Source: Acidobacteriota bacterium
GTDB lineage: Bacteria > Acidobacteriota > Holophagae > Holophagales > Holophagaceae
DNA length: 64,000 nt
Reading direction: 5' to 3'
Assembly (NCBI GenBank): GCA_016195985.1
Contig: JACPYP010000020.1
Span: 310,001-374,000, forward strand
The notes below the pieces were generated by a model. It saw only the letters and a list, made by a program, of their open reading frames with translations. It was not told the DNA's origin and ran no database searches. Of this stretch, positions 46,272 to 56,715 are shown one piece after another. Each line of letters opens with the position of its first letter. The first letter of the stretch is position 1. The position numbers and the translations under genes were made by a program.

Positions 46272-46835
46272 CTATTTGCGGAAGGGCATACCGAGGTGGG
46301 CGAGAAGAGCCCGCGCTTCGGCGTCGTTGGCGGCGGTGGTCACGAACGTGATGTTCATGCCCTTCATCTTGTCCACCTTCGAGTAGTCGATTTCCTGGAA
46401 GATCAGCTGATCCTTCAGGCCCAGGGTGTAGTTGCCACGCCCATCGAAGGACTTGGTGGGCACACCGCGGAAATCGCGGACTCGGGGGAGAGACAGGGAC
46501 ACCAGGCGGTCGAAGAACTCCCACATGCGCTCGCCGCGCAGGGTGACCATGCAGGCGATGGGCATGCCGGCGCGCAGCTTGAACTGGGCGACGCTCTTCT
46601 TGGCCTTGCGCACGACGGCCTTCTGGCCGGCGATGGCGGTGAGCTCGTCAACGGCCACGTCCAGAACCTTGATGTTCTGGATGGCGTCGCCGACGCCCAT
46701 GTTGATGACGATCTTCTGCAGGCGGGGCACCTGCATGGCGGAGGAGAAGGCGAATTCCTCCGTAAGCTTCGCAACCACCTCCTGGTGGTAGCGAGCCTTG
46801 ACGCGGGGCTCCGCGTGGCCTTGCTTGGCAGTCAT
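46272..46835 (-). CDS. rplE: Ribosomal protein L5
   Basis: 187 residues, 5S rRNA binding. [38 protein letters not shown] and [19 protein letters not shown] are diagnostic. The ATG at 46835 is preferred because GGAGG lies 5 nt before it; an ATG 12 nt further up would include that site in the coding part. An unusually long gap (275 nt) separates it from rplX. Confidence 0.96.
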   Translation of the reverse strand: MTAKQGHAEPRVKARYHQEVVAKLTEEFAFSSAMQVPRLQKIVINMGVGDAIQNIKVLDVAVDELTAIAGQKAVVRKAKKSVAQFKLRAGMPIACMVTLRGERMWEFFDRLVSLSLPRVRDFRGVPTKSFDGRGNYTLGLKDQLIFQEIDYSKVDKMKGMNITFVTTAANDAEARALLAHLGMPFRK

Positions 46836-47037
46836 GGATTCCTCCATTTCCGTGGGACGGCTATGCCCCAGGGGTTCGGGAGAGCGGGGGGGCTTGGAAT
46901 CGGCGGTCCGGCCCGTTTCCCCCCAACCTCAATTGTCATGGCGCAGGATGCGCCGCGAAACTCCGTCCCGCGCACGGGACAGAACGAAGATCTTCCCACG
47001 GGAAAAGGCTTGAGGGAAGTAGAAATCCCCGAAAAAG

Positions 47038-47062
47038 CTCGAGAAGGCTTGCCCTTCTCGAG
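47038..47062 (-). terminator. Hairpin after the repeat in the rplX-rplE gap
   Basis: Perfect 10-bp stem (47038-47047 with 47053-47062, CTCGAGAAGG) with a 5-nt loop, directly next to the G5...C5 repeat. The minus strand then runs into A/T-rich sequence. It could end or process the upper part of the ribosomal transcript. Confidence 0.5.
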
Positions 47063-47104
47063 CGCGGGGGTCCGGAGGTATGCGCGCAGCGCGGAACCCC
47101 CGGG
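47063..47104 (-). repeat. G5...C5 3'-end repeat, copy B (after rplX)
   Basis: On the minus strand it starts 6 nt after the rplX stop with CCCGGGGGTTCCGCGCT and ends in a C-run (ACCCCCGCG). Same family as 31605-31637 and 53043-53093. It lies inside the ribosomal cluster between rplX and rplE. Confidence 0.8.
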
Positions 47105-47110
47105 GAAACA

Positions 47111-47386
47111 TTAAGCCCTCTTGCGGGTGCCTTTGCCGGTCTTGGCATCGACGAGCATCACGTTGGAGGCGTGGATCGGGGCCTCCTTCTCGATGATGCC
47201 GCCGCCTTCGCCCGTCTGGGGGTTCGGCTTGGTGGCCTTCTTGATGACGTTGAGGCCGGCGATCACCACGCGGTTGGTCGAGGGGCTGACCTTCGTGACC
47301 GTGCCGGTCTTGCCCTTTTCCTTGCCCGCGATGATGACGACCTGGTCGCCCTTCTTGAGCTTCATCTTGGTGGTGGTGGCTTCCAT
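47111..47386 (-). CDS. rplX: Ribosomal protein L24
   Basis: 91 residues with the KOW motif [20 protein letters not shown]. It initiates large-subunit assembly. The ATG shares one base with the rplN stop (TAATG). A repeat and a hairpin follow it. Confidence 0.97.
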   Translation of the reverse strand: MEATTTKMKLKKGDQVVIIAGKEKGKTGTVTKVSPSTNRVVIAGLNVIKKATKPNPQTGEGGGIIEKEAPIHASNVMLVDAKTGKGTRKRA

Positions 47387-47754
47387 TACAGCACCTCAGG
47401 GGCGAGGGAGACGATCTTCATGTACTTCCGCTCGCGCAGTTCGCGGGCCACGGGGCCGAACACGCGGGTGCCGACCGGCTCGCCATCCTTCTTGATGATG
47501 ACGGCGGCGTTCTCGTCGAAGCGGATGTAGGAACCGTCCTTGCGGCGGTAAGCCTTGCGCTGGCGGACGATGACAGCCTGGACGACAGCCTTCTTCTTGA
47601 CGGTGCCGCCGGGGATGGCTTCCTTCACGGAGGCGGTGATGACATCTCCCAGCTGGGCGATCTTGCCCACACCGCCGCCCAGGGGCAGGATGCAGCAGAT
47701 CTTCTTGGCGCCGGAATTGTCGGCGACGGTGAGCATGGTTCCCATCTGAATCAT
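47386..47754 (-). CDS. rplN: Ribosomal protein L14
   Basis: 122 residues. [19 protein letters not shown] and SLAPEVL at the end are typical. A good AAGGAG site precedes the first ATG, 5-6 nt away. Confidence 0.98.
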   Translation of the reverse strand: MIQMGTMLTVADNSGAKKICCILPLGGGVGKIAQLGDVITASVKEAIPGGTVKKKAVVQAVIVRQRKAYRRKDGSYIRFDENAAVIIKKDGEPVGTRVFGPVARELRERKYMKIVSLAPEVL

Positions 47755-47763
47755 GTGAGCTCC

Positions 47764-48021
47764 TTACTCGCCGGCCTTCTGGACGATCTCGAGGACCATC
47801 CAGCGCTTGCGCTTGGAAAGGGGGCGGGTCTCAACGATCTTGACCACGTCGCCGATGGCGCAGGCGTTGGTCTCATCGTGAGCCATGAACTTGGCGGTCT
47901 GCTTGACGGTGCGGTGGTAGAGCGGGTGCTGGAACTTGCGCTCCACCTTCACCACCACGGTCTTGTCGGCCTTGTTGGAGACCACCACGCCGTTACGAGT
48001 CATCTTGTTTTCGAGGCTCAT
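47764..48021 (-). CDS. rpsQ: Ribosomal protein S17
   Basis: 85 residues, OB fold, 16S rRNA assembly. [20 protein letters not shown] and [20 protein letters not shown] match the family. AGGAG precedes the ATG. Confidence 0.98.
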   Translation of the reverse strand: MSLENKMTRNGVVVSNKADKTVVVKVERKFQHPLYHRTVKQTAKFMAHDETNACAIGDVVKIVETRPLSKRKRWMVLEIVQKAGE

Positions 48022-48029
48022 GGGTTCTC

Positions 48030-48230
48030 CTAGGCCAGCTTGGTAGCCAGGGCGGTTTTGACACGGGCGAGCTCACGGCGAGTCTTGCGGATCTCGGCGG
48101 TGTTCTCGACCTGGCCCACGGCGTGCTGGAAGCGGAGGGTGAAGCGCTTGGCGGCCAGCTCGGCCTCCAGCTGCGCGAGTTCCTCGACGCTCTTGCCGGT
48201 CAAATCGGAAAAGGGGTTCTTCTTGGTCAT
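48030..48230 (-). CDS. rpmC: Ribosomal protein L29
   Basis: 66 residues, two-helix protein at the exit tunnel. [20 protein letters not shown] and the ARVKTAL end are typical. Confidence 0.96.
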   Translation of the reverse strand: MTKKNPFSDLTGKSVEELAQLEAELAAKRFTLRFQHAVGQVENTAEIRKTRRELARVKTALATKLA

Positions 48231-48234
48231 GGCT

Positions 48235-48654
48235 CTACTCCTCCGGCGGCGTGCGGCTGATGAACTCGGACGCCACGGAAAGCTTCATCTGGGCCAGGCG
48301 CAGAGCCTCGCGGGCGATCTCCTCGGTGACGCCTTCCATCTCGAAGAGGATGCGGCCGGGGCGGATCACCGCCACCCATCCATCCGGAGCCCCCTTGCCG
48401 GAGCCCATGCGGGTTTCCGCAGGCTTCGAGGTGGTGGGACGGTCAGGGAAGATGCGGATCCAGATCTTGCCGCCGCGCTTGATGTGGCGGGTCATGGCGA
48501 TACGGGCGGCTTCGATCTCACGGTTGGTGAGCCAGCAGTGCTCCATCGCCTTGAGGCCGAAATCGCCGAAGGCGAGATCGTTGCCGCGGGTAGCGATGCC
48601 GCGCGTGCGGCCCTTCTGGGTTTTACGGTTCTTGACCTTCTTGGGCATCAGCAT
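48235..48654 (-). CDS. rplP: Ribosomal protein L16
   Basis: 139 residues, near the peptidyl-transferase centre. It has [20 protein letters not shown] near its start, then the core [20 protein letters not shown] and [14 protein letters not shown]. The first ATG adds two residues (ML) to the usual MPKK start. Confidence 0.97.
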   Translation of the reverse strand: MLMPKKVKNRKTQKGRTRGIATRGNDLAFGDFGLKAMEHCWLTNREIEAARIAMTRHIKRGGKIWIRIFPDRPTTSKPAETRMGSGKGAPDGWVAVIRPGRILFEMEGVTEEIAREALRLAQMKLSVASEFISRTPPEE

Positions 48655-48663
48655 GGATTCACC

Positions 48664-49311
48664 TCAGCGCTTCACGGTCTCGGCAACCTGGTCGCCCAGG
48701 TTCACCCAAACCTTGATGCCGATGATCCCGTAGGTCGTATGGGCCTCGGCGAAACCGTAGTCAACGCCCGCGCGAATGGTCTGCAGGGGCATCTGGCCGG
48801 AGAGGTAGTCCTCGGTCCGGGCGATCTCCGCGCCGTTCAGGCGGCCGGCGACCTTGATCTTGAAGCCCTTGGCGCCGAAGCGGATCGCAGCCTCTTCCGC
48901 CTTGCGCATGGCGCGGCGGAAGGCGATGCGGCGCTCGAGCTGCTGGGCCACGCCTTCGGCTACGAGCTGGGCATCGACTTCAGGCTTCTTGATCTCCTGG
49001 ATGTCGACGGACACGGGGCGGTTCAGGCGCTTCTGGAGGTCTTCGCGCAGCTTGTCGATCTCGGCGCCCTTGCGGCCGATGACGATGCCGGGGCGGGCAG
49101 TGAAAATGCGCACGGTGACCTTGTCCGCGGCGCGCTCGATGTCGATCTTCGAGATCATCGCGTTGAGGCTGTGCAGCTGCTTCTTCAGTTCGCGGCGGAG
49201 CTTGATGTCTTCGTGCAGCAGGGTGGCGTAGTCACGCTTGGAGAACCACTTGCTGTGCCAGTTCTTCTGATAGATGAGGCGGAACCCGTACGGGTGGACT
49301 TTCTGACCCAT
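48664..49311 (-). CDS. rpsC: Ribosomal protein S3
   Basis: 215 residues with a KH domain ([20 protein letters not shown]). [13 protein letters not shown] at the start is diagnostic. Part of the mRNA entry site and helicase. Confidence 0.98.
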   Translation of the reverse strand: MGQKVHPYGFRLIYQKNWHSKWFSKRDYATLLHEDIKLRRELKKQLHSLNAMISKIDIERAADKVTVRIFTARPGIVIGRKGAEIDKLREDLQKRLNRPVSVDIQEIKKPEVDAQLVAEGVAQQLERRIAFRRAMRKAEEAAIRFGAKGFKIKVAGRLNGAEIARTEDYLSGQMPLQTIRAGVDYGFAEAHTTYGIIGIKVWVNLGDQVAETVKR

Positions 49312-49313
49312 GA

Positions 49314-49670
49314 CTACTCCTCCCCGGCCGCGGACGCGAGCTGGATGGTGATGTGGCAGGTGCGCTTCTGGACGCGGTAGGCGCGGCCCATGGGCGCAGG
49401 GCGCACACGCTTCATGCGGAAACCCTCATCCACGAACGCGGCCTTCACCAGCAGCTGGTCCGGGTTGACGGAAGGATTCTTGTCGATGGCGTTGGCCACG
49501 GCGGAATCGAGGAGCTTGCGGATGGGAGCCGCGGCGTACTTCTTGGCCTGGGTGAGCATCCACTGGGCCTCGCCGACGTACTTGCCGCGGATCAAGTCCA
49601 CCACGAGACGGGCTTTCTGGGCCGAGCCGCGCAGGTGGCGAACGGTGGCGCTGGAAACGATATCAGCCAT
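49314..49670 (-). CDS. rplV: Ribosomal protein L22
   Basis: 118 residues. The hairpin loop region [20 protein letters not shown] lines the exit tunnel; no insertion or change of the macrolide-linked type is visible by eye. Located 2 nt before rpsC. Confidence 0.98.
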   Translation of the reverse strand: MADIVSSATVRHLRGSAQKARLVVDLIRGKYVGEAQWMLTQAKKYAAAPIRKLLDSAVANAIDKNPSVNPDQLLVKAAFVDEGFRMKRVRPAPMGRAYRVQKRTCHITIQLASAAGEE

Positions 49671-49672
49671 CG

Positions 49673-49957
49673 CTACTTCCCCTTCGCCTTGGTGTCGGCC
49701 TTGCCAGCGTGACCCTTGAACGTGCGGGTCAGGGCGAATTCGCCCAGCTTGTGGCCGATCATGTTTTCGGTGACATACACAGGAATGAACTTGTTGCCGT
49801 TGTGCACGGCGAGGGTCAGTCCGATCATCTGCGGGACGACCGTCGACCGGCGGGACCAGGTCTTGATCACGCGCTTGTCGTTGGCGGCCGAGGCGACTTC
49901 CACCTTCTTCTGGAGGTGGGCGTCAATGAACGGGCCTTTTTTCAGGGATCGTGCCAT
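49673..49957 (-). CDS. rpsS: Ribosomal protein S19
   Basis: 94 residues. [19 protein letters not shown] and [19 protein letters not shown] are diagnostic; head of the small subunit. Located 2 nt before rplV. Confidence 0.98.
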   Translation of the reverse strand: MARSLKKGPFIDAHLQKKVEVASAANDKRVIKTWSRRSTVVPQMIGLTLAVHNGNKFIPVYVTENMIGHKLGEFALTRTFKGHAGKADTKAKGK

Positions 49958-49968
49958 TGTCGTGTCTC

Positions 49969-50790
<822 letters not shown>

Positions 50791-50875
50791 GGGTGTCCTC
50801 TTGCCTCAGGGTTGAAAGGGGCGGGCGATAGTGGGCAAAGCTTTTCCGTCCGCCGTTGAGAATTCGCCGGTTCGC

Positions 50876-51151
50876 CTACTCGGACGCGGTTGCGCCCTCG
50901 GCGAGTTCGACATAGGCCTTCTTGCGGGGGCTGGAAGTCCCCACGAAACGGCCCAGGCGCTTGGTCCGGCTGGGAATCCGCACGGTGCGGATGGCCTTCA
51001 CCTTGGACTGGAGCAGCAGCTCCACGGCTTCCTTGATCTGGTGCTTGGTGGCCCAGGTGGCCACTTCGAAGACCTGGATGTTCTGCTCGCGCAGGATCTG
51101 GCCCTTCTCGGTGAGCAGGGGCTTGCGGATCACTTCAAAGATCTTGGTCAT
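50876..51151 (-). CDS. rplW: Ribosomal protein L23
   Basis: 91 residues, docking site of trigger factor and SRP at the tunnel exit. VIRKPLLTEKGQILREQNIQ is typical. It overlaps rplD by 4 nt. An 85-nt gap with no clear signal precedes rplB. Confidence 0.96.
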   Translation of the reverse strand: MTKIFEVIRKPLLTEKGQILREQNIQVFEVATWATKHQIKEAVELLLQSKVKAIRTVRIPSRTKRLGRFVGTSSPRKKAYVELAEGATASE

Positions 51152-51783
51152 GGCTTCACAACCTCCTGGAGGGCCAGGACGGCTTCCTTGGAGAAGATCA
51201 CCTGGTCGTACTTGAGGAGCTCATAGACGTTGACGCCCAGGCTCTCGACGGTCTGCAGCTTGGGGTTGTTGCCGGCGGCCTTCGTGAGGTTTTCGCTGGC
51301 TTCAGTCCCGACCAGAAGGGCCGATCCGGTGACGCCGAGCTTGCCGAGGGTCTGGACCAGGGCCTTGGTCTTGTGGGACGCGACATCCCAGTTCTCGACC
51401 ACAGTGATCTGGCCGCTGGCCAGCTTGGCGGACAGGGCGTTGCGCAGGGCCGCGCGACGGGCCTTCTTGGGGAAGGCGTAGTCATAGGAACGGGGGTGCG
51501 GACCGTGGGTCGTGCCGCCGCCCTTCCAGAGCGGGCTGCGGATGGAGCCGACTCGGGCGCGGCCGGTGCCCTTCTGCTTCCAGAGCTTCTTGCCTGAGCC
51601 GCTGACTTCCCACTTGTCCTTGGTCTTGGCCGTGCCGGCGCGACGCTTGGCCAGGAAGTGGCGAACCGCTTCCCAGATCAGGTGGTTGTTCAACTCTTCG
51701 AGTTTGAAGACTTCAGGCAGCAGATCAACCGTGCCGGCGGGCTTGTTCTCGAGGTTGACGACGGGGTGTTGGAACGCTGCCAT
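51148..51783 (-). CDS. rplD: Ribosomal protein L4
   Basis: 211 residues. The tunnel loop is recognisable (GKKLWKQKGTGRARVGSIRS). ATG at 51783 lies 1 nt after the rplC stop; a longer open frame upstream belongs to rplC. In E. coli, L4 represses the S10 operon through its leader. Confidence 0.97.
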   Translation of the reverse strand: MAAFQHPVVNLENKPAGTVDLLPEVFKLEELNNHLIWEAVRHFLAKRRAGTAKTKDKWEVSGSGKKLWKQKGTGRARVGSIRSPLWKGGGTTHGPHPRSYDYAFPKKARRAALRNALSAKLASGQITVVENWDVASHKTKALVQTLGKLGVTGSALLVGTEASENLTKAAGNNPKLQTVESLGVNVYELLKYDQVIFSKEAVLALQEVVKP

Positions 51784-51784
51784 C

Positions 51785-52411
51785 TTAGGCCTCCTGCTTG
51801 ATGACGATGTACCCACCCTTGGGGCCGGGGACGGCGCCCTTGATGAGCAGCAGGTTGTTCTCGACATCCACCTTCGCGATTTCCAGGTTGCGCACGGTCA
51901 CCTGGGCGTCGCCCATGTGGCCGGGCATGCGGATACCCGGGAAGACGCGGCTGGGGTAGCTGGACTGGCCGATGGAGCCAGGCGCGCGGTGGAACATGGA
52001 GCCGTGGGTCGCGCGGCCGCCCGCGAAGTGGTGCCGCTTGATGACGCCCGCGAAGCCCTTGCCCTTGCTGATGCCGGTAACGTTGACCTTGGTTTTCGCC
52101 TCGAAGGCGCTCGCCAGGACGCTGTCGCCGGGCTTGGCCGCATCGGAGGCGTCCACCTTGATCTCTCGGAGCACGCGGAGCGGGGCGACGCCCTGCTTCT
52201 CGCAGTGCCCCTTCTCAGCCTTGGAAGCGCGTTTGCCGCCGTTGGGATCCACGAAGCCGATCTGCACGGCCTCATAGCCGTCCTTGGCGGAGGTCTTGCG
52301 CTGCACGACCACGCAGGGACCGGCCTGGATGACGGTCACAGGGACGATCTGCCCCTGTTCATTGAAGATCTGGGTCATCCCCAGCTTCTTGCCGATGATT
52401 CCTTTGGACAT
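51785..52411 (-). CDS. rplC: Ribosomal protein L3
   Basis: 208 residues. [20 protein letters not shown] and the loop [20 protein letters not shown] reaching the peptidyl-transferase centre are diagnostic. ATG at 52411; the frame stays open into rpsJ without homology. Confidence 0.98.
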   Translation of the reverse strand: MSKGIIGKKLGMTQIFNEQGQIVPVTVIQAGPCVVVQRKTSAKDGYEAVQIGFVDPNGGKRASKAEKGHCEKQGVAPLRVLREIKVDASDAAKPGDSVLASAFEAKTKVNVTGISKGKGFAGVIKRHHFAGGRATHGSMFHRAPGSIGQSSYPSRVFPGIRMPGHMGDAQVTVRNLEIAKVDVENNLLLIKGAVPGPKGGYIVIKQEA

Positions 52412-52425
52412 GTTTTCTCCCCCCT

Positions 52426-52752
52426 CTACCGGTTGCCCTGACGACTGAAGACCTTGATCTCCACGTCGACGCCAGCGGGCAGGTCGAGACGCATGAGCGT
52501 GTCCACGGTGTTCTGAGTCGGATTCAGGATGTCGAGCAGCCGCTTGTGCGTGCGGATCTCGAACTGGTCCCGGCTCTTCTTGTCCACGTGGGGGGAACGG
52601 TTCACGGTGTACTTGTTCGTCCGGGTGGGGAGGGGAATCGGTCCCGCCACCTGGGCGCCCGTGCGCTTGGCGGTATCCACGATTTCGCGGGTGCTCTGAT
52701 CGAGCAGACGGTGGTCGAAGGCACGCAAACGGATGCGGATGTTGTCTTTCAT
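52426..52752 (-). CDS. rpsJ: Ribosomal protein S10
   Basis: 108 residues, also the NusG/NusB partner in antitermination. [20 protein letters not shown] and [20 protein letters not shown] are diagnostic. ATG at 52752 with GGAG before it. It is the first gene after a 345-nt gap; tuf, often found between fusA and rpsJ, is not here. Confidence 0.97.
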   Translation of the reverse strand: MKDNIRIRLRAFDHRLLDQSTREIVDTAKRTGAQVAGPIPLPTRTNKYTVNRSPHVDKKSRDQFEIRTHKRLLDILNPTQNTVDTLMRLDLPAGVDVEIKVFSRQGNR

Positions 52753-52762
52753 GCTCACTCCA

Positions 52763-52821
52763 TTGGGACGCTGAACGTCCATAGACGTGGGGCGCTGACC
52801 GCCCATGTAAATCCGTCCCAA
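52763..52821 (-). promoter_or_regulatory. Inverted repeat in the rpsJ leader
   Basis: TTGGGACG (52763-52770 on the + strand) and its complement CGTCCCAA (52814-52821) can pair in the leader RNA, closing a loop that includes a second set of GGACGT-type units. It ends about 10 nt before the rpsJ ATG and may shape ribosome access or serve as the S10 autoregulatory structure. This is inferred from pairing alone. Confidence 0.4.
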
Positions 52822-52841
52822 CGACAGGGACAGGGCTGATC

Positions 52842-52869
52842 AGCATAACAAAAGCCGCTGAAAACACAA
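52842..52869 (-). promoter_or_regulatory. Possible S10-operon promoter
   Basis: Minus strand: TTGTGT (52864-52869), 16 nt, TATGCT (52842-52847). It would start transcription about 80 nt before rpsJ, next to a small stem. Judged by eye. Confidence 0.4.
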
Positions 52870-53042
52870 CGGCTTTTTTGAGAAGAACGCACGACCACCC
52901 GGAGGCGGAAGCGGCTGGATCAAGAGGCCCGGCAACCTTGCGGTTCGAGGGATGGCCTCACCCCCGGAGGGGCTTGAAAAGCAAATAAAGCACTAAATGA
53001 CTGGAGTTGCTTGCGATGAGGACCGGCTTTGCCGGGCCGAAT

Positions 53043-53093
53043 CGCGGGGGTGCGGGGGTGTGCGAGCAGCGAAGCGGAGCGCGGAACCCCCGC
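53043..53093 (-). repeat. G5...C5 3'-end repeat, copy C (after fusA)
   Basis: Longest copy of the family. On the minus strand it starts 4 nt after the fusA stop, GGGGGTTCCGCGCTCC, and ends with two C-runs (ACCCCCGC twice). An extra GCTTCGCTGCTCGC segment is present compared with copies A and B. The small hairpin at 53023-53035 follows. Confidence 0.8.
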
Positions 53094-53097
53094 TACG

Positions 53098-55206
53098 CTA
53101 CTTGGCGCCCTTGACCTTGGCGACGATTTCTTCCGCCACGTTCCGGGGAGCTTCCTCGTAGTGCGAGAACTGCATGGTGTAGTTGCCGCGGCCCTGGGTC
53201 ATGCCGCGCAGGGTGGTGGAGTAGGCGAACATCTCGGCCAGGGGCACCTTGGCGGTGACCACCTTGACGCCGGCCCGGTCTTCCATGTTCTCGATGCGTC
53301 CGCGGCGGCTGTTCAGGTTGCCGATGACGTCACCCATGTAGTCCTCGGGAACCACGACCTCGACGCCCATGATGGGTTCGAGGATCACGGGGGAGGCCTT
53401 CTCACAGCCGTTCTTGAAGCCCATGGAACCAGCGATCTTGAACGCCATTTCGTTGGAGTCCACGTCGTGGTAGCTGCCATCGTAGATGGTGATCTTGATG
53501 TCGACGCAGGGGTAGCCTGCGAGGACGCCGGACTGCATGGCTTCCTGGACGCCCTGGTCGATGGGCTTGATGTATTCCTTGGGAATCACGCCGCCCTTGA
53601 TGTCGTTGATGAACTCGTAGCCCTTGCCCGCTTCGTTGGGCTCGACATACATCTTGACGTGGCCGTACTGGCCGCGGCCGCCGGACTGGCGCACGAACTT
53701 GCCTTCGGCGTCGACGCGCTTCCGGATGGTTTCGCGGTAGGCCACCATGGGCTTGCCCACGTTGGCTTCGACCTTGAACTCGCGCATCATGCGGTCGACG
53801 ATGATCTCAAGATGCAGCTCGCCCATGCCGGCGATGATGGTCTGGTTGGTCTCGGGATCCGTCTTCACCTTGAAGGTGGGATCCTCCTGGGCCAGACGGC
53901 TCAGGGCCACGCCCATCTTCTCCTGGTCGGCCTTGGTCTTGGGTTCGATGGCCACCTGGATCACAGGATCCGGGAAGTCCATGCTCTCGAGGATCACAGG
54001 GTGGTTCTCGTCGCAGATGGTCTGGCCGGTGAGGACTTCCTTCAGGCCCACGGCGGCGGCGATGTCGCCGGTGCGGACTTCTTCGATGTCCTCGCGCTTG
54101 TTGGCATGCATCTGCAGCAGGCGGCCGATGCGCTCGCGGCGGCCCTTGGCCGCGTTGTAGACGCCAGAGCCTGCAGCCAGCACGCCGGAGTAGACACGGA
54201 TGAAGGACAGCGAGCCCACGAAGGGATCAGCCATGATCTTGAAAATCAGGGCGGAGAAGGGCTCCGTGTCGTCAGCCCTGCGCTCGGTCTCCTGGCCGTC
54301 GGCATCCACGCCCTTGATGGCGGCGATGTCGAGGGGCGAGGGCATGTAGCTCACCACCGCGTCGAGCATGGGCTGAACGCCCTTGTTCTTGAAGGCCGAA
54401 CCGCACATCATCGGCGTGAAGAGGAGCTTGATGCAGCCAGCGCGGATGCCCGTGCGGATCTCGTCCTCGGTCAGCTCTTCGCCGCCCAGGTACTTGTCCA
54501 TAAGCGAGTCGTCGGTCTCGGCAACCATCTCGATCATCTTCTCGCGCCACTCTTTGGCGGTATCGACGAGCTCGGCGGGAATCTCGCCGTAGATGACCTT
54601 GAAGCCCTTGTCCCCTTCATCGAAGGTCAGAGCCTTCATCAGCACGAGGTCGACCACGCCCTTGAAATCCTCTTCCGCCCCGATGGGGATCTGGATGGGC
54701 ATGGGGCGCGCCTTCAAGCGGGTCCGCATCATTTCGACGACGCGGAAGAAGTCCGCGCCGGGGCGGTCCATCTTGTTCACGAAGGCCATGCGGGGCACGC
54801 CGTACTTGTCGGCTTGGCGCCACACGGTCTCGGACTGGGGCTCGACGCCGCCCACCGCGCAGAACACGGCGCAGGCGCCGTCCAGCACGCGCAGGGAGCG
54901 CTCCACCTCGGCCGTGAAATCCACGTGGCCGGGGGTGTCGATGATGTTGATGCGGTGCTCCACGCCCTTCAGCTGGCCCGTCTGGGCGGTCCAGGCGGCC
55001 GTGATGGCGGCGGAGGTGATGGTGATGCCCCGCTCCTGTTCCTGCACCATCCAGTCGGTGGTCGCCGCACCCTCATGCACCTCGCCGATCTTGTGGATCT
55101 TGCCGGTGTAGTAGAGGATGCGCTCCGTCGTGGTGGTCTTGCCGGCATCGATGTGCGCCATGATGCCGATGTTCCGGTAGCGCTCGAGTGGGGTCTGGCG
55201 GGCCAC
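53098..55206 (-). CDS. fusA: Elongation factor G
   Basis: 702 residues, translocation GTPase. G1 motif [16 protein letters not shown]3 DTPGHVDF and G4 NKMDRPGAD are present, followed by domains II-V of normal length. It is the third gene of the str cluster, 108 nt after rpsG. Confidence 0.98.
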   Translation of the reverse strand: MARQTPLERYRNIGIMAHIDAGKTTTTERILYYTGKIHKIGEVHEGAATTDWMVQEQERGITITSAAITAAWTAQTGQLKGVEHRINIIDTPGHVDFTAEVERSLRVLDGACAVFCAVGGVEPQSETVWRQADKYGVPRMAFVNKMDRPGADFFRVVEMMRTRLKARPMPIQIPIGAEEDFKGVVDLVLMKALTFDEGDKGFKVIYGEIPAELVDTAKEWREKMIEMVAETDDSLMDKYLGGEELTEDEIRTGIRAGCIKLLFTPMMCGSAFKNKGVQPMLDAVVSYMPSPLDIAAIKGVDADGQETERRADDTEPFSALIFKIMADPFVGSLSFIRVYSGVLAAGSGVYNAAKGRRERIGRLLQMHANKREDIEEVRTGDIAAAVGLKEVLTGQTICDENHPVILESMDFPDPVIQVAIEPKTKADQEKMGVALSRLAQEDPTFKVKTDPETNQTIIAGMGELHLEIIVDRMMREFKVEANVGKPMVAYRETIRKRVDAEGKFVRQSGGRGQYGHVKMYVEPNEAGKGYEFINDIKGGVIPKEYIKPIDQGVQEAMQSGVLAGYPCVDIKITIYDGSYHDVDSNEMAFKIAGSMGFKNGCEKASPVILEPIMGVEVVVPEDYMGDVIGNLNSRRGRIENMEDRAGVKVVTAKVPLAEMFAYSTTLRGMTQGRGNYTMQFSHYEEAPRNVAEEIVAKVKGAK

Positions 55207-55269
55207 GGCGGCCTCCTGAAAGGGTCAAAACGGAATCAGAGTCGGAAACGGATCTTCAAAGACCTGCGC

Positions 55270-55300
55270 GGAAGGAGCCGCCCGGGTGGCGGCTCCTTCC
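55270..55300 (-). terminator. Strong hairpin between rpsG and fusA
   Basis: Perfect 13-bp stem (55270-55282 with 55288-55300, GGAAGGAGCCGCC) with a 5-nt loop in the 108-nt gap. No T-run follows closely on the minus strand, so it may lower read-through or protect RNA ends instead of stopping all transcription. Confidence 0.55.
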
Positions 55301-55314
55301 GGCCGGAGGGATTG

Positions 55315-55785
55315 CTACCAGCGGAAGTGGGCGAAGGCCTTGTTGGCTTCGGCCATCTTGTGGACGTCGTCCTTCTTCTTGATGGACGCGCCACGGAAAT
55401 TCATGGCGTCGAGGATCTCGCCGGCCAGCTTGTCGCGCATGGTGCGCTCGCCGCGGGAGGCGGAGTAGATCTTCAGCCAGCGCATGGCCAGGGACTGGCG
55501 GCGGTTCTGGGGAACCTCCACGGGCACCTGGTAGGTGGCGCCGCCCACGCGGCGGGACTTGACTTCCACCGAGGGCTTGATGTTGTTGAGGGCCTTCTGG
55601 AAGGCTTCCAGAGCCTCTTCGCCGGACTTCTTGGCGACGATCTCAAGTGCTCCGTAGAGGATGCGCTCGGCGGTGGCCTTCTTGCCGCGCTCCATGAGGA
55701 TGTTCACGAACTTGGAGACGACGAGGCTGTTGTAGACGGGATCCGGGAGGATCTCACGCTTGGCAGGTGCGGAACGACGGGCCAT
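55315..55785 (-). CDS. rpsG: Ribosomal protein S7
   Basis: 156 residues, organises the head of the small subunit. [20 protein letters not shown] and [20 protein letters not shown] are diagnostic. In E. coli it represses the str operon. Confidence 0.98.
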   Translation of the reverse strand: MARRSAPAKREILPDPVYNSLVVSKFVNILMERGKKATAERILYGALEIVAKKSGEEALEAFQKALNNIKPSVEVKSRRVGGATYQVPVEVPQNRRQSLAMRWLKIYSASRGERTMRDKLAGEILDAMNFRGASIKKKDDVHKMAEANKAFAHFRW

Positions 55786-55798
55786 GTTTTACCTCCCC

Positions 55799-56197
55799 CT
55801 ACTTCTTCTTGGCCGGCGCGGCGCCAGCCTTGGGGCGCTTGGCGCCGTACTTGGAACGGGACTGGTTGCGGCCTGCGACGCCGGTGGCGTCCAGGGTTCC
55901 GCGCACCACGTGATAGCGCACGCCCGGCAGATCCTTCACGCGGCCGCCGCGGATGAGCACGATGCTGTGCTCCTGCAGGTTGTGGCCCACGCCCGGGATG
56001 TAGGTCGTGCACTCGATGCCGTTGGTGAGGCGCACACGGGCCACCTTGCGAAGCGCGGAGTTCGGCTTCTTGGGGGTGGTGGTGAACACGCGCGTGCACA
56101 CGCCGCGCTTCTGCGGGCAGGCGTCGAGCGCAGGGCTCTTCGTCTTGTTGGTGAACGTCTTCCGCCCATGGCGGATCAGCTGATTGATGGTAGGCAC
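55799..56197 (-). CDS. rpsL: Ribosomal protein S12
   Basis: 132 residues with a GTG start at 56197, set by GGAGG 5 nt upstream and by the usual start [12 protein letters not shown]. The decoding loops [11 protein letters not shown] and [13 protein letters not shown] keep the wild-type lysines whose change gives streptomycin resistance. The C-terminus is lysine-rich. First gene of the str cluster. Confidence 0.97.
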   Translation of the reverse strand: MPTINQLIRHGRKTFTNKTKSPALDACPQKRGVCTRVFTTTPKKPNSALRKVARVRLTNGIECTTYIPGVGHNLQEHSIVLIRGGRVKDLPGVRYHVVRGTLDATGVAGRNQSRSKYGAKRPKAGAAPAKKK

Positions 56198-56321
56198 ACC
56201 ATCCTCCAAGGAAGGCGCCGGGTTGTCCGGGCCTGGGCCCGAGAGGTTCCGCCGCAGAACAGGCACCGGGGAACGTCGGACAGATGAAAACCTTCGCCGA
56301 CCCACGGGGCCGGAACCATCT

Positions 56322-56349
56322 AGGCTATCGGAATGGCCTGGAAAGTCAA
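56322..56349 (-). promoter_or_regulatory. Probable str-operon promoter
   Basis: Minus strand: TTGACT (56344-56349), 16 nt, TAGCCT (56322-56327), giving a leader of about 118 nt before rpsL. The leader contains a CGGGCCCAGGCCCG hairpin. It is the best -35 match seen in the window; assigned by eye. Confidence 0.5.
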
Positions 56350-56387
56350 CGCATCAAGTATCAATTGAGGTGGACAGCCCCCGTCCC

Positions 56388-56660
56388 TCAACCCGCGAGG
56401 GGGCACCCGCAGCCGCCCGCCGAGCAACCGTGGCCGCTCTTGGGGGCTTCGGCCTTGGGAGAGGCGCTCTCGGCCGGCGCCGATGCCGCACCCTTGTACC
56501 AGCCGCCTCCCGTGAGGGCGAAGGCCGCCACAGAGACCTGCCGCCGCATGCCCTCGGGCTCTCCGCAGGCCTGGCAGGCATGGGTCTCGGGCGCCGACAG
56601 GCTTTCCAGCTTCTCTTCGGACTGACCACAAGCTTCGCAACGGTACTCGTAGAGGGGCAT
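56388..56660 (-). CDS. FmdB-like zinc ribbon protein
   Basis: 90 residues. MPLYEYRCEACGQSEEKLE and HACQACGEP form a CxxC...CxxC zinc ribbon of the FmdB family, probably a regulator or small metal-binding protein. The C-terminus has a second Cys-rich patch (GCSAGGCGCPLAG). It lies upstream of the str operon on the same strand, 190 nt away. Confidence 0.88.
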   Translation of the reverse strand: MPLYEYRCEACGQSEEKLESLSAPETHACQACGEPEGMRRQVSVAAFALTGGGWYKGAASAPAESASPKAEAPKSGHGCSAGGCGCPLAG

Positions 56661-56715
56661 GGCAGACTTCTCCTGGGAATCGTCCCCGAACCGATGATTT
56701 TATCCAGGTACTTCG

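Larger units (their letters stand above)
52753..53097 (-). other. Gap between fusA and rpsJ
   Basis: 345 bp without a gene, where many bacteria have tuf. In minus-strand order it holds the G5...C5 repeat after fusA, a small CCGGC/GCCGG hairpin (53023-53035), a possible promoter (52842-52869) overlapping an 8-bp stem AAAAGCCG/CGGCTTTT (52850-52877), and a leader with an inverted repeat just before rpsJ. Confidence 0.7.

Noticed and set aside
53029-55956. Plus-strand open frame of 975 codons across fusA and rpsG
   Set aside because: Antisense shadow of fusA/rpsG, with no motif and a His/Leu/Gly-rich composition.
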